This document shows positions 1-7,808 of a DNA stretch of 21,117 nt, piece after piece. Made by a program: the position numbers and the translations under genes. The DNA lies in assembly GCA_036555755.1 (NCBI GenBank), contig DATBKS010000164.1:1-21117 (forward strand). The letters are read 5' to 3'. Within the stretch, counting starts at the first letter, position 1, and the number at the start of each line of letters is the position of its first letter. Origin of the DNA: JAICJR01 sp036555755 (GTDB lineage: Bacteria; Actinomycetota; Thermoleophilia; Solirubrobacterales; Thermoleophilaceae). The notes under the pieces are model-generated. The model worked only from the letters and a program-made list of their open reading frames with translations. It was not told the origin of the DNA and did no database searches.

Positions 1-1
1 G

Positions 2-964
2 ATCGGGGATCGGGAGCGTTATGCCGAGGTCGGGCGCGCTTATCGGCAGCTCGAGCCGGCGCACGAGCTCGCGCGCGAATACCGTCAGGCCGCCGACGAC
101 GCGGCCGGCGCTCGCGAGCTGCTCGCCGAGGACGGCGACGATCCCGAGCTGCGCGAGCTGCTCGAGACCTCGGAGGCGCGGCTGCGCGAGCTCGACGAGG
201 AGATCCGGCTCGCGATGGTGGAGCGCGACCCGAACGACGAGAAGAATGTGATCGTCGAGATCCGCCAGGGCACCGGCGGGGAGGAGGCCGGGCTGTTCGC
301 CGGCGACCTCTACCGGATGCTCAGCCGCTATGCCGAGCGGCGGAGGTTCAAGGTCGAGCCGCTGTCGGTGACGGACGGCTCGTACACGTTCGAGATCAAG
401 GGCGACGGCGCCTACAGCGTGTTCAAGTACGAGGGCGGCACGCACCGCGTGCAGCGGGTGCCGGAGACCGAGTCGCAGGGCCGCATCCATACCTCCACTG
501 CCACGGTGGCGGTCCTGCCGGAGGCCGAGGACGTGGACGTGCAGATCGACCCGAACGACCTGCAGATCGACGTCTACCGCTCCTCCGGCCCGGGCGGGCA
601 GTCCGTGAACACGACGGACTCCGCGGTGCGCATCACGCACAAGCCGAGCGGCATCGTGGTGTCGATGCAGGACGAGAAGTCGCAGCTCCAGAACCGCGAC
701 AAGGCGATGCGCGTGCTGCGCGCGCGGCTGTACGAGCAGGAGCTCGAGCGCCAGCAGGCCGAGCTGTCGGCCGAGCGCAAGGCGCAGGTGGGCACGGCGG
801 CGCGCGCCGAGAAGATTCGCACCTACAACTTCCCCCAGGACCGCGTGACCGACCACCGCGTGGGCCTGACGAAGGGCAACCTGCCGGCGATTCTGGCCGG
901 CGAGCTCGACGACTTCAGCGCGGCGCTCGAGGCCGACGAGAAGCGGCGCAAGCTGGAGGTGTGA
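2..964 (+). CDS. prfA: Peptide chain release factor 1 (5' partial)
   Basis: Class-I release factor that reads UAA and UAG stop codons in the ribosomal A site and triggers peptidyl-tRNA hydrolysis. The frame is open from base 2 with no start, so the N-terminus lies outside the window. The 320 residues present, against about 355-360 in the family, imply that some 35-40 are missing. The catalytic GGQ loop is present (SSGPGGQSVNTTDSAV). The stop-codon-reading tripeptide is PET within HRVQRVPETESQGRIHTS, which fits the PxT pattern of RF1; RF2 has SPF there. The N-terminal part is the usual acidic, Arg/Glu-rich helical domain. The TGA stop overlaps the ATG of prmC (TGATG), so the two are translationally coupled. 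PrmC methylates the Gln of this GGQ loop, which makes the pairing functional as well as positional. The ATG at 215 is internal, not the start. Confidence 0.97.
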   Translation: MGDRERYAEVGRAYRQLEPAHELAREYRQAADDAAGARELLAEDGDDPELRELLETSEARLRELDEEIRLAMVERDPNDEKNVIVEIRQGTGGEEAGLFAGDLYRMLSRYAERRRFKVEPLSVTDGSYTFEIKGDGAYSVFKYEGGTHRVQRVPETESQGRIHTSTATVAVLPEAEDVDVQIDPNDLQIDVYRSSGPGGQSVNTTDSAVRITHKPSGIVVSMQDEKSQLQNRDKAMRVLRARLYEQELERQQAELSAERKAQVGTAARAEKIRTYNFPQDRVTDHRVGLTKGNLPAILAGELDDFSAALEADEKRRKLEV

Positions 965-1782
965 TGCCGTCGCAGGCTGCGCCTGTGTCGAGCGTTCGCG
1001 ACGCGCTCTCGGCGGCCGAGGATGCGCTGCGGGCCTCGGGGTCCGACTCGCCCCGGCTCGATGCCGAGCTGCTGCTTGCGCATGCTCTGGGGGTCGGGCG
1101 AGAGGCACTCGTGATCGATCCGGAGGCGGGCGTGCCTGCTGACGCGGCGCGGCGTGCGATGGACCTGATCCGGCGCCGGGTGGCGCAGGAACCGGTGGCC
1201 TACATCGTCGGGTCGAAGGGCTTCCGCTACATCGACCTGCGCGTGGATGCGCGCGTGCTGATCCCGCGGCCGGAGACGGAGCTGCTCGTGGAGCTGGCGC
1301 TTGGGCTGGACCAGAGCGCCCGGGTGCACGACGTGGGCACCGGCTCGGGCGCCGTCGCGCTGGCGCTGAAGCAGGAGCGCCCGGACCTGGTGGTGAGTGC
1401 GTCCGACGCCTCCTCGGTAGCCGTGGAGGTGGCGCGAGAGAACGCGGAGGCGCTCGGGCTGGACGTTGCGGTATCCGTGGCGGCGGGCCTCCCCGCGGGC
1501 GACTTCGACCTCGTCCTGGCCAACCTCCCGTACGTGCGAGAGGACGAGTGGGACGGCCTCTCGCCCGGGATTACGCGCTACGAGCCGCGTGACGCGTTCG
1601 TCTCGGGGATCGACGGGCTCGACGCGATGCGAGCGCTCGTGGCGGAGGCGCCCACGGGGACGCGGCTCGCTCTCGAGCACGCGCCCGCGCAGGCAGAAGC
1701 CGTCCGCGCTCTCCTCGATGGAGCCGAGACCAACAGCGACCTTGCCGGGCGCGAGCGGGTGACCGTGGGTCAAGCGCGGTGA
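964..1782 (+). CDS. prmC: Release factor glutamine N5-methyltransferase
   Basis: SAM-dependent methyltransferase that modifies the glutamine of the GGQ loop of release factors. It has an N-terminal helical substrate-binding domain (about residues 1-95), the PrmC signature IPRPETELLVE near residue 101, the SAM-binding glycine motif DVGTGSGAVAL near 123, and the catalytic tetrapeptide near 187. That tetrapeptide reads NLPY, not the NPPY usual in PrmC/HemK. It still fits the broader (D/N/S)xP(Y/F/W) pattern of amino-group methyltransferases. At 272 residues the length is normal. I chose the ATG at 964, which overlaps the prfA stop by one base and lies 3 nt after GGAGGT. The GTG at 961 is possible but sits directly on the Shine-Dalgarno. 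The 3' end overlaps the next gene by four bases (GTGA). Confidence 0.95.
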   Translation: MPSQAAPVSSVRDALSAAEDALRASGSDSPRLDAELLLAHALGVGREALVIDPEAGVPADAARRAMDLIRRRVAQEPVAYIVGSKGFRYIDLRVDARVLIPRPETELLVELALGLDQSARVHDVGTGSGAVALALKQERPDLVVSASDASSVAVEVARENAEALGLDVAVSVAAGLPAGDFDLVLANLPYVREDEWDGLSPGITRYEPRDAFVSGIDGLDAMRALVAEAPTGTRLALEHAPAQAEAVRALLDGAETNSDLAGRERVTVGQAR

Positions 1783-2372
1783 GCGCCCAGGAGTTCGAGC
1801 GTTGCATCGCCGGCGGCGGCGTCGCGCTGTTCCCGGCGGACACGGTCTACGGCCTGGCCTGCGACCCCGGGTCGGAGACAGCGGTCGAGCGGCTATACGC
1901 GATCAAGCGGCGCCCGCTGGTACGCCCCGCGGCGGTGATGTTCTTCGACCTGGGCAGGGCGCTCGCCGCGCTGCCGGAGCTCGGCCCGCGCACGCACGCG
2001 GCGCTCGAGCGGTTGCTGCCCGGCGCGGTCACGCTGCTTCTGCCGAACCCCGACGGCCGCTTCCCGCTCGCCTGCGGCCCGACTCCCGAGCGGCTCGGCC
2101 TGCGTGTGCCGGAGCTGCCGCTGCTCGCCGGTGTGGGTCGCCCCGTGCTGCAGTCGAGCGCGAATCCGAGCGGCGGTCTCGACGCACGGAGCGTCGAGGG
2201 CGTGGACGAGCGCATCCGCAGAGAGGTTGACCTCGTGGTGGACGGCGGCGAGCTGCCTGGCACGCCGTCAACGGTGATCGATCTGACCGCCTACGAGGAC
2301 TCCGGCGCGTTCGAGATCGCACGCGAGGGCGCGCTGTCCGCAGAAGCCGTCGAAGCCGCGCTCCGTTCATAA
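1779..2372 (+). CDS. tsaC: L-threonylcarbamoyladenylate synthase (YrdC/Sua5 family)
   Basis: Makes threonylcarbamoyl-AMP from threonine, bicarbonate and ATP, the first step of tRNA t6A37 formation. The protein is 197 residues, a YrdC domain without the C-terminal Sua5 domain. Recognisable pieces are FPADTVYGLACDP near the N-terminus, the substrate-binding AIKRRPLVRP, LPGAVTLLLP, LGLRVPELPLL, the conserved SSANPSGG and, near the C-terminus, GTPSTVIDLT. It starts with GTG at 1779 inside the prmC stop (GTGA overlap), so it is very probably translated from the prfA-prmC message. The prfA-prmC-tsaC order is common in actinobacteria and firmicutes. The symbol ywlC would serve equally well for this single-domain form. 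Confidence 0.93.
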   Translation: MSAQEFERCIAGGGVALFPADTVYGLACDPGSETAVERLYAIKRRPLVRPAAVMFFDLGRALAALPELGPRTHAALERLLPGAVTLLLPNPDGRFPLACGPTPERLGLRVPELPLLAGVGRPVLQSSANPSGGLDARSVEGVDERIRREVDLVVDGGELPGTPSTVIDLTAYEDSGAFEIAREGALSAEAVEAALRS

Positions 2373-2373
2373 C

Positions 2374-2392
2374 TCAGCGCCGGTTGCGCTGA
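2374..2392 (+). terminator. Small hairpin between tsaC and glyA
   Basis: TCAGCGC at 2374-2380 and GCGCTGA at 2386-2392 form a perfect 7-bp stem with the 5-nt loop CGGTT, two bases after the tsaC stop codon. No T-run follows. It could be a weak or U-less terminator or an mRNA 3' processing structure separating the prfA-prmC-tsaC message from glyA. A chance inverted repeat is also possible. Confidence 0.35.
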
Positions 2393-2438
2393 TACCGTCA
2401 GATCTAGCCGCGCCGCCGCCGAACAGAGGAGCCAGACC

Positions 2439-3734
2439 GTGACGGACCTTCCGCCCGACTACTTCGCCAAGCACGTTTCCGAGGTGGATCCGGAGATAGC
2501 CGAGGTGCTCGAGAACGAGCTTCACCGGCAGGAATCCACGCTCGAGATGATCGCGTCCGAGAACTTCGTCCCGCAGGCCGTGCTCGATTGCCAGGGCTCG
2601 GTCCTCACGAACAAGTACGCCGAGGGCTACCCCGGCAAGCGCTACTACGGCGGCTGTGAGTACGTCGACGTCGCGGAGCAGCTCGCGATCGACCGGGCCA
2701 AGGAGATCTTCGGCGCCGATCACGCCAACGTGCAGCCGCATGCCGGCGCGCAGGCGAACGCCTCCGTCTACCACGCGCTGCTCGAGCCGGGCGACCGGAT
2801 CATGGGCATGAAGCTCGACCACGGCGGCCACCTCTCGCACGGCATGAAGCTGAACGTCTCCGGGCGGCTCTACGACATCGTTCCCTACGGCGTGCGCGAG
2901 GAGGACTCGCGGCTCGACATGGACGAGGTCGCGCGGCTCGCCGAGGAGCACAAGCCCAAGCTGCTGCTCGCGGGCTGGTCGGCCTACCCTCGCCAGCTCG
3001 ACTTCCCGCGCTTCCGCGAGATCGCCGACTCGGTGGGCGCGTTGCTGATGGTGGACATGGCGCACTTCGCCGGCCTCGTGGCCGCGGGCGAGCACCCCAA
3101 CCCGGTGCCCTACGCCGACGTCGTCACCACCACGATTCACAAGACGATCGGTGGCGCGCGCGGCGGCATGATCCTCTGCACCGAGGAGCACGCGAAGAAG
3201 ATCAACTCGGCCGTGTTCCCCGGCCAGCAGGGCGGCCCGCTCATGCACGTGATCGCCGGCAAGGCGGTGGCGCTGCGGATCGCGCAGACCGATGCGTTCA
3301 AGGAGCGCCAGCAGCGCACGCGCGCGGGCGCCAGCGCCCTGGCGGAGGAGATGCTCGCCGGCGGCGTGAACGTGCTCACCGGCGGCACCGACGTGCACCT
3401 CGTGCTTGCCGACCTGCGCGACTCCGAGCTCGACGGCAAGCAGGCCGAGGACCGGCTGCACGACATCGGCATCACGGTGAACCGCAACGCGGTGCCGTTC
3501 GACCCGCGTCCGCCCGCGGTGTCGTCGGGCCTGCGGATCGGCTCGCCGGCACTCGCCACGCGCGGACTCCAGGTGGACGACTTCCACGAGATCGGCAAGA
3601 TGATCGTGAAGGCGCTCACGTCGTCCCAGTGGGGCGACGCCGAGGTCGGCGAGCTGACCGAGCGCACGCGCGCCCTGGCCGAGCGCTACCCGCTGTACCC
3701 GCAGTTGGCGGCCGCCACAGCGGCGGCCGTGTGA
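2439..3734 (+). CDS. glyA: Serine hydroxymethyltransferase
   Basis: PLP enzyme interconverting serine and glycine while loading 5,10-methylene-tetrahydrofolate, the main entry of one-carbon units; cytosolic. Full length at 431 residues. Hallmarks are IASENFVPQAV near residue 38, NKYAEGYPGKRYYGGCEYVD at 58-77, VDMAHFAGLVAAG with Asp206 and His209 near the cofactor, and the Schiff-base lysine Lys235 in TTTIHKTIGGARGG. That segment is a little unusual: most bacterial enzymes read TTTTHKTL(A/R)GPRGG, so the residue before His is Ile instead of Thr, and Ala replaces the Pro. The GTG start at 2439 is chosen because AGAGGAG (2425-2431) sits 7 nt upstream and the family N-terminus begins here. The 66-nt gap upstream holds a small hairpin. 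Confidence 0.97.
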   Translation: MTDLPPDYFAKHVSEVDPEIAEVLENELHRQESTLEMIASENFVPQAVLDCQGSVLTNKYAEGYPGKRYYGGCEYVDVAEQLAIDRAKEIFGADHANVQPHAGAQANASVYHALLEPGDRIMGMKLDHGGHLSHGMKLNVSGRLYDIVPYGVREEDSRLDMDEVARLAEEHKPKLLLAGWSAYPRQLDFPRFREIADSVGALLMVDMAHFAGLVAAGEHPNPVPYADVVTTTIHKTIGGARGGMILCTEEHAKKINSAVFPGQQGGPLMHVIAGKAVALRIAQTDAFKERQQRTRAGASALAEEMLAGGVNVLTGGTDVHLVLADLRDSELDGKQAEDRLHDIGITVNRNAVPFDPRPPAVSSGLRIGSPALATRGLQVDDFHEIGKMIVKALTSSQWGDAEVGELTERTRALAERYPLYPQLAAATAAAV

Positions 3735-3751
3735 GCTGACTGGGGAACTAG

Positions 3752-3776
3752 CTCCACCGGCAGGAGGCCGGTGGGG
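3752..3776 (+). other. Strong hairpin between glyA and the MFS gene, SD-like sequence in its loop
   Basis: CCACCGGC (3754-3761) and GCCGGTGG (3767-3774) are a perfect 8-bp inverted repeat. It extends to 10 pairs with one T-G pair and one further C-G pair, and closes the 5-nt loop AGGAG (3762-3766). It begins 17 nt after the glyA stop. There is no T-run, so it may be a U-less terminator for glyA. It also carries the only good Shine-Dalgarno for the next gene (AGGAGG, 3762-3767), so it may instead, or also, control translation of the transporter. Confidence 0.5.
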
Positions 3777-3777
3777 G

Positions 3778-4992
3778 CTGCTCGGGCGGAACGCGGCATT
3801 CCGGTCGCTGTGGACCGCGCGCCTCGTCTCCTACGTTGGGGACGGGATCGCGACGGTCGCGCTCGTGCTGCTCGTGTCGCACGGGCGGCCGGCCACGGCG
3901 GTGGGCGGACTGCTCTTGGCGGAGGCGATCCCCGGTCTCATGGCGCCCGTGCTCGGCGCACTCTCGGACCGTCGTCCCGACCGTCGGGCCCTGATGGTGC
4001 AGTGCGAACTGGGGCAGGCGGCCCTCTACGCGGCGATTGCCATTTGGCTGCCGCCCTACGCCTGGCTCCTCGTCCTGGTGGCGTTCGCCACTCTGTTCTC
4101 GCGGACGTTCTCGGCCGCCAGCAAGAGCGCGATCCCGGCGCTGGTCGAGCGCGACGACCTGCTGTCGGCGAACGCGCTGATCAACACGGTGTTCAACCTG
4201 CAGGTGGCGCTCGGCCCGGCGCTGGGTGGCCTGCTCGTGGCGCTCAGCGGCGGCTCGCGCACGGCGATCGCGATCGACGCGGGGTCGTTCGCCGTGTCTG
4301 GTCTGCTGATGCTGGGACTGCCACGTGTGCCCCGGGCCGCGAGCGGCTTGCCCGACGAGGGCCTTGGCAGCGATGTCCGCGCCGGCCTCACTTACATCTG
4401 GCGCGACCCGCTGCTGCGGGTGCTGGTGATGAGCATGTTCGCTTTCGTGATGTTCGCCTCGCTCGACAACGTGGCCGTGGTGTTCCTGGTCCGCGACGTG
4501 CTTCACGCGGGGCCATTCGCCTACGGCGCCGCGATGTCTGCGTTCGGGCTCGGCATGATCGCCGGCGCACTCGGGCTGGTCAGGCGCTGGTCGACCGTGC
4601 ATCCTGCGACCATCGTCGGCGCGGGCATGTTCTTCACGGCGGCGGGCAACCTACTCGTGGGTCTGGCGCCCGTCGTCGGGCTGGTGATCGCGTTCATGGC
4701 ACTTGCCGGCGTGGGCAACGGGATCGGTCTGGTGGGCGAGGACACGCTCATCCAGCGACACGTGCCGGAGCATCTGCTCGGCCGCGTAGTCGGCGCCGTA
4801 GCGTCCGCGATCTTCCTCGGCAGCATGGTTGCCTACGCGGCAGGCAGCGTCTTCGTGGATGCCACTTCGCCGCGCACCGCTCTGATCTCCTCAGGGATTG
4901 CGGTATTCGGCGTGGCCGCTCTGGCCTGGCCCGCGCTGTCACGCGCGGCGGCTAGCGATCGCGAGTCTCGCGCGCGGCCTGCGTCGGAGTGA
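3778..4992 (+). CDS. Major facilitator superfamily transporter (start codon uncertain)
   Basis: Inner-membrane secondary transporter, probably a drug or metabolite exporter of the MFS_3/enterobactin-exporter-like type; the substrate is unknown. Typical MFS features are the N-terminal LLGRNAAFRSLWTARLVSYVGDGIATVALVLLV (TM1), the cytoplasmic loop GALSDRRPDRRALM after TM2, and about 12 hydrophobic segments over 404 residues. The in-frame coding signal starts well before the first ATG/GTG/TTG, which is GTG 3865 in the middle of TM1. Upstream to the stop at 3655 there is no canonical start. I place the start at CTG 3778, 10 nt after AGGAGG. A GTG at 3771 lies one base out of frame and would be in frame if the run of five G (3773-3777) had one G fewer, so a homopolymer error or a real frameshift is an alternative. 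It overlaps the next, convergent gene by 41 bp. Confidence 0.85.
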   Translation: MLGRNAAFRSLWTARLVSYVGDGIATVALVLLVSHGRPATAVGGLLLAEAIPGLMAPVLGALSDRRPDRRALMVQCELGQAALYAAIAIWLPPYAWLLVLVAFATLFSRTFSAASKSAIPALVERDDLLSANALINTVFNLQVALGPALGGLLVALSGGSRTAIAIDAGSFAVSGLLMLGLPRVPRAASGLPDEGLGSDVRAGLTYIWRDPLLRVLVMSMFAFVMFASLDNVAVVFLVRDVLHAGPFAYGAAMSAFGLGMIAGALGLVRRWSTVHPATIVGAGMFFTAAGNLLVGLAPVVGLVIAFMALAGVGNGIGLVGEDTLIQRHVPEHLLGRVVGAVASAIFLGSMVAYAAGSVFVDATSPRTALISSGIAVFGVAALAWPALSRAAASDRESRARPASE

Positions 4993-6985
4993 GCAGGCCG
5001 GGGCGCTGCATCGCCTCGAGCCACACGGCTCGCGCTTCCTCGCGGCCGCCGGTGGCGGGTAGGCGCTCCGCCACCCAGGCGGGCGCGGTGGTGGGAATCT
5101 CGCCCTCGATCGGCGCGATGCCCTGGTGGCGCTCGGTGCCGATCTGCTCGCCGGGCGCCGTGATCACCTCGGTGAGCGTCTCGCCGCGGCGGATGCCGAG
5201 GAGGTCGATGTCGGGGGCGCCCTGGCGTCCCGCGCCGGACCAGATGCGCTCGGCCAGCTCGCCGACGGTGAGCATCGCGGGGTCGGCGGGCGCGGCGAGC
5301 ATGGCGCCCTCGCCGGCGAGCAGCGCTCCGTGCGCCGCGAGCGTGGAGGCGTGGGCCATCGTGATCCAGTAGCGCACCATGCCGGTGTCCGTGACGGTGA
5401 GCGGAACGTTGGCGCGCGCCTGCCGCAGGAAGAGGTCAGAAGCGCTGCCGGCACTGTTTAGGACGTTGACGAAACGCACCGCGGCGCGCTTTGCCCCGGC
5501 GCGCTGGGCGGCGTAGGCGGTGAGCTGCTCCATGAAGCGCTTGGTGCGGCCGTAGAAGCTGGCGGCCAAGGCGGCCTTGTCCGTGGATGCGACCACCACG
5601 GTGTCGACGCCTGCCTTCTCGGCGGCGCGCAGCACGTTCCAGCTGCCGTGCAGGTTGTTGTCGATGAACTCCTCGGGGTAGGTCTCGGCCCAGTCGACGT
5701 GCTTGTAGGCGGCGAGGTGGAAGACGACGTCGGGACGGGCGCGCCCGAACTCGGTCTCGAGCCGGCCGGCGTCGCGGATGTCGCAGAGCACGTGGGACAT
5801 GCGCTCGACGAGCACCGGGTCGCGGCGGCGGCGGTCGCCGGTGAGCGCCGCCTCGTGGCCGTCGAGCAGCGTGATCTGGCGCGGGCGGAAGCCTGAGAGC
5901 AGCGTGGCGAGCGCGCCGCCGATCGAGCCGCCGCCGCCGGTGATCAGCACGCGGCGGTCGCCGAACAGCTCCTGCAGCTCGAGCACGGCGGGCATCGGGT
6001 CGCGGACACCGATCACGCTCTGCCAGTCGAAGGGCTCGGGGCGCAGGCGGCGCGCCGGGCGGGGTGCGGGGCCGGCAGGCGGCTCTTCGAGCGCCTTCTC
6101 GATCGCTCTGTAGCCCGCCTTCATGTCGGGCGAGTGCGCCGGGTCCGGCTCGTTGATCTCGGCGACCACGTAGCGCACGAGCTCGCCGATACGGCGGACG
6201 GCGGGGTCGAGCTCATCCTTAAGCTCGCCGCTGCCGTAGGGAAGCCCCTCGCCGAGCAGGCCGTGAGCGTCCGAGACGTGCGCCACCTCGCTCGCGGGCG
6301 CTAGCTCCTCCACGTAGCGCGCGAGGTCGAGCTCGTCGTCGGACTCGAGGTCGAAAAGCGACGGGTACGCCGCCGCGAAGTTGCGGAACAGCGCGGCGTG
6401 CGAGGTGTCGAGCGTGAAGCCGAGCTGCGGGATGCGCTCGCGCCAGGCGAGCAGGTCGCGCCAGTGGCCGCCGATCGGGCTGAGGAACACGCCGCCCTCG
6501 CGCATGCGCAGGACGGGCGGGACGTTCTCGATCAGCGGCGTGACGTCGTGCGCGAGACAGGCGTCAGCGTAGAAGCGCAGGAAGCGCTCGACCTCGTCCT
6601 CGTCCACCCGCGCGTTCGACTGGCGGTACTCCTCAGATGTCTGCGGCGTGAAGAGGTGGATGGTGAGCACGGGGGAGCCCACCGTCGCCGCGAACTCCAC
6701 GCTGCGCTCGATGCCGCTGCGCGCCTCGTCGTCCAGCCGGTCGACGCGCACGTGGGCGCCGCTCGGCCAGGCCACGGGCGCCTCGGCGGTGACCACGGCG
6801 TTGTGGCCGGCGAGCCCCTCGCGCGAGACCTCGATCGCCCGCGCAAGCGCGTCCTCGTCCGCCACATGCCACGGCATGAGGCAGAGCTCGAGCCCGCGCC
6901 ACGAGCCGCCGACGAGGCGGTCGGCGATCTGATCAGGCTCGGGTGCGGCCTTGAGCAGCGGGATGGCGGCGTAGCCAGTCGACAT
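4952..6985 (-). CDS. Two-domain fusion: TIM-barrel sugar isomerase-like / FlaA1-CapD-type nucleotide-sugar dehydratase
   Basis: 677 residues. Residues 1-300 form an AP-endonuclease-2/xylose-isomerase-like TIM barrel. Candidate metal ligands are in place: Glu153 (LIENVP), Asp193 and His196 (LDTSH), His236, Asp239 and His241 (HVSDAHG), and Glu276 (AEINE). A Pro/Arg-rich linker (301-318) joins it to an extended SDR of the polysaccharide_synt_2 family. That domain has the NAD(P) loop TGGGGSIGG at 349-357, HLAAYKHVDWAE at 423-434, ASTDKAA at 466-472, the catalytic Tyr478-x3-Lys482 (YGRTK) and GMVRYWITM at 535-543. FlaA1/PseB/CapD enzymes perform 4,6-dehydration, often with C5 epimerisation, of UDP-GlcNAc-type sugars. 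What the barrel adds, perhaps an isomerase or epimerase step, is inference. It is the last gene of the four-gene operon; its ATG lies 53 bp inside the preceding gene. Confidence 0.9.
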   Translation of the reverse strand: MSTGYAAIPLLKAAPEPDQIADRLVGGSWRGLELCLMPWHVADEDALARAIEVSREGLAGHNAVVTAEAPVAWPSGAHVRVDRLDDEARSGIERSVEFAATVGSPVLTIHLFTPQTSEEYRQSNARVDEDEVERFLRFYADACLAHDVTPLIENVPPVLRMREGGVFLSPIGGHWRDLLAWRERIPQLGFTLDTSHAALFRNFAAAYPSLFDLESDDELDLARYVEELAPASEVAHVSDAHGLLGEGLPYGSGELKDELDPAVRRIGELVRYVVAEINEPDPAHSPDMKAGYRAIEKALEEPPAGPAPRPARRLRPEPFDWQSVIGVRDPMPAVLELQELFGDRRVLITGGGGSIGGALATLLSGFRPRQITLLDGHEAALTGDRRRRDPVLVERMSHVLCDIRDAGRLETEFGRARPDVVFHLAAYKHVDWAETYPEEFIDNNLHGSWNVLRAAEKAGVDTVVVASTDKAALAASFYGRTKRFMEQLTAYAAQRAGAKRAAVRFVNVLNSAGSASDLFLRQARANVPLTVTDTGMVRYWITMAHASTLAAHGALLAGEGAMLAAPADPAMLTVGELAERIWSGAGRQGAPDIDLLGIRRGETLTEVITAPGEQIGTERHQGIAPIEGEIPTTAPAWVAERLPATGGREEARAVWLEAMQRPGLLTPTQAARETRDR

Positions 6986-7808
6986 AGCTCTTCACGGCGG
7001 AGTCGAGGGAACGGGTTTCGAAGCGGAGCCCGGCGCCTGTGTCATAGCTCTCGTTCTCGCCGGGCGCGAGATCCCCTCCCGGAGTCTCGATCGCGGAGAC
7101 CGACCCTAGCGTCTCGACCACGAGCTGCGCGGCCTCGATCAGCGGGGTGTTGATCCCGCTCGCGATCGTCAGGGTCTGGTTCCAGCGCTCCTCGGCCACG
7201 ATCTGGGCGAGCGCGGGAACGAGGTCGTCCACGTAGAGGAAGTCGCGCGTCCGGCGCGGGTCGCCGGGGATAACGATCGGCTCGCCATCGATGGCGCGGG
7301 CGGCGAAGGCGGCGATCGCGCCGGTGGCGCCCTCCCAGGCCACCTGCCCGGGGCCGAAGACGCTCGACAGCCGGACGATCGTGGCGCGCGCCGAGTGCAC
7401 GCGGCAGGCGTGCTCGCCGAGGCGCTTGGACATCGCGTAGGCGTCGGGCGGTGGGTCCATCCCCGCTCGCACACTCGACGGGTAGATCAGGCCGGCGCCG
7501 TGTTCCTCGCAGCCCTCGAGCAGATTGACCGTGGTGCCCGCGTTCTCGCGCACCGCGCCCGCCGGGTCCTCGGCTGCGCCCGCGGGGGAGGGCTGGCCGG
7601 CGAAGTGCAGCACCGCGTCGCAGCCGCGGAGGAGGTCGCGGATCGCAGGGTCGCCGGCGTCGATCCGGATCGGGTCGAGGTCGGCCGACGCCTCGCGGCG
7701 GCGGCTCTGCGGCCGCGTGACCGGCACCACCTCGTGTCCGAGCTCGGCAAGCAGCACGCAGCAGCGCCAGCCGATGAAGCCCGATGCGCCGGTGACCATC
7801 AGCTTCAT
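6933..7808 (-). CDS. NAD-dependent epimerase/dehydratase (extended SDR), nucleotide sugar
   Basis: 291 residues. Rossmann dinucleotide motif GASGFIG at residues 7-13, the HFAGQ segment near 68, Ser111-Ser112 (YPSSVRAG) and the catalytic Tyr124-x3-Lys128 (YAMSK), followed by RLSSVFGPGQ and the late RTRDFLYVDDLVPAL motif. This is the standard plan of UDP-sugar 4-epimerases and dehydratases. The exact sugar cannot be read from sequence. Its ATG overlaps the preceding gene's stop as ATGA, and its own 3' end overlaps the fusion gene by 53 bp, so it is embedded in the operon. It retains a complete catalytic triad, unlike the SDR just upstream, and may be the active partner of that pair. Confidence 0.9.
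   Translation of the reverse strand: MKLMVTGASGFIGWRCCVLLAELGHEVVPVTRPQSRRREASADLDPIRIDAGDPAIRDLLRGCDAVLHFAGQPSPAGAAEDPAGAVRENAGTTVNLLEGCEEHGAGLIYPSSVRAGMDPPPDAYAMSKRLGEHACRVHSARATIVRLSSVFGPGQVAWEGATGAIAAFAARAIDGEPIVIPGDPRRTRDFLYVDDLVPALAQIVAEERWNQTLTIASGINTPLIEAAQLVVETLGSVSAIETPGGDLAPGENESYDTGAGLRFETRSLDSAVKSYVDWLRRHPAAQGRTRA

Noticed and set aside
2367..3587. A 406-codon minus-strand open frame opposite glyA
   Set aside because: His/Val/Arg-rich antisense shadow of a clear SHMT gene; no family resemblance and no Shine-Dalgarno.
3771..4955. GTG 3771 open frame of 394 codons overlapping the MFS gene
   Set aside because: It has an SD-like sequence close by, but the translation is Arg/Gly/Ala noise without membrane segments. 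Only the +1 frame reads as an MFS protein. The GTG itself is kept as a possible start if a G was miscounted.
4954..4980. GC-rich inverted repeats (GCGATCGC, CGCGA/TCGCG) in the convergent MFS/fusion overlap as a terminator
   Set aside because: Stems are 4-5 bp with tiny loops and no T-run; typical chance pairing in such GC-rich coding DNA.
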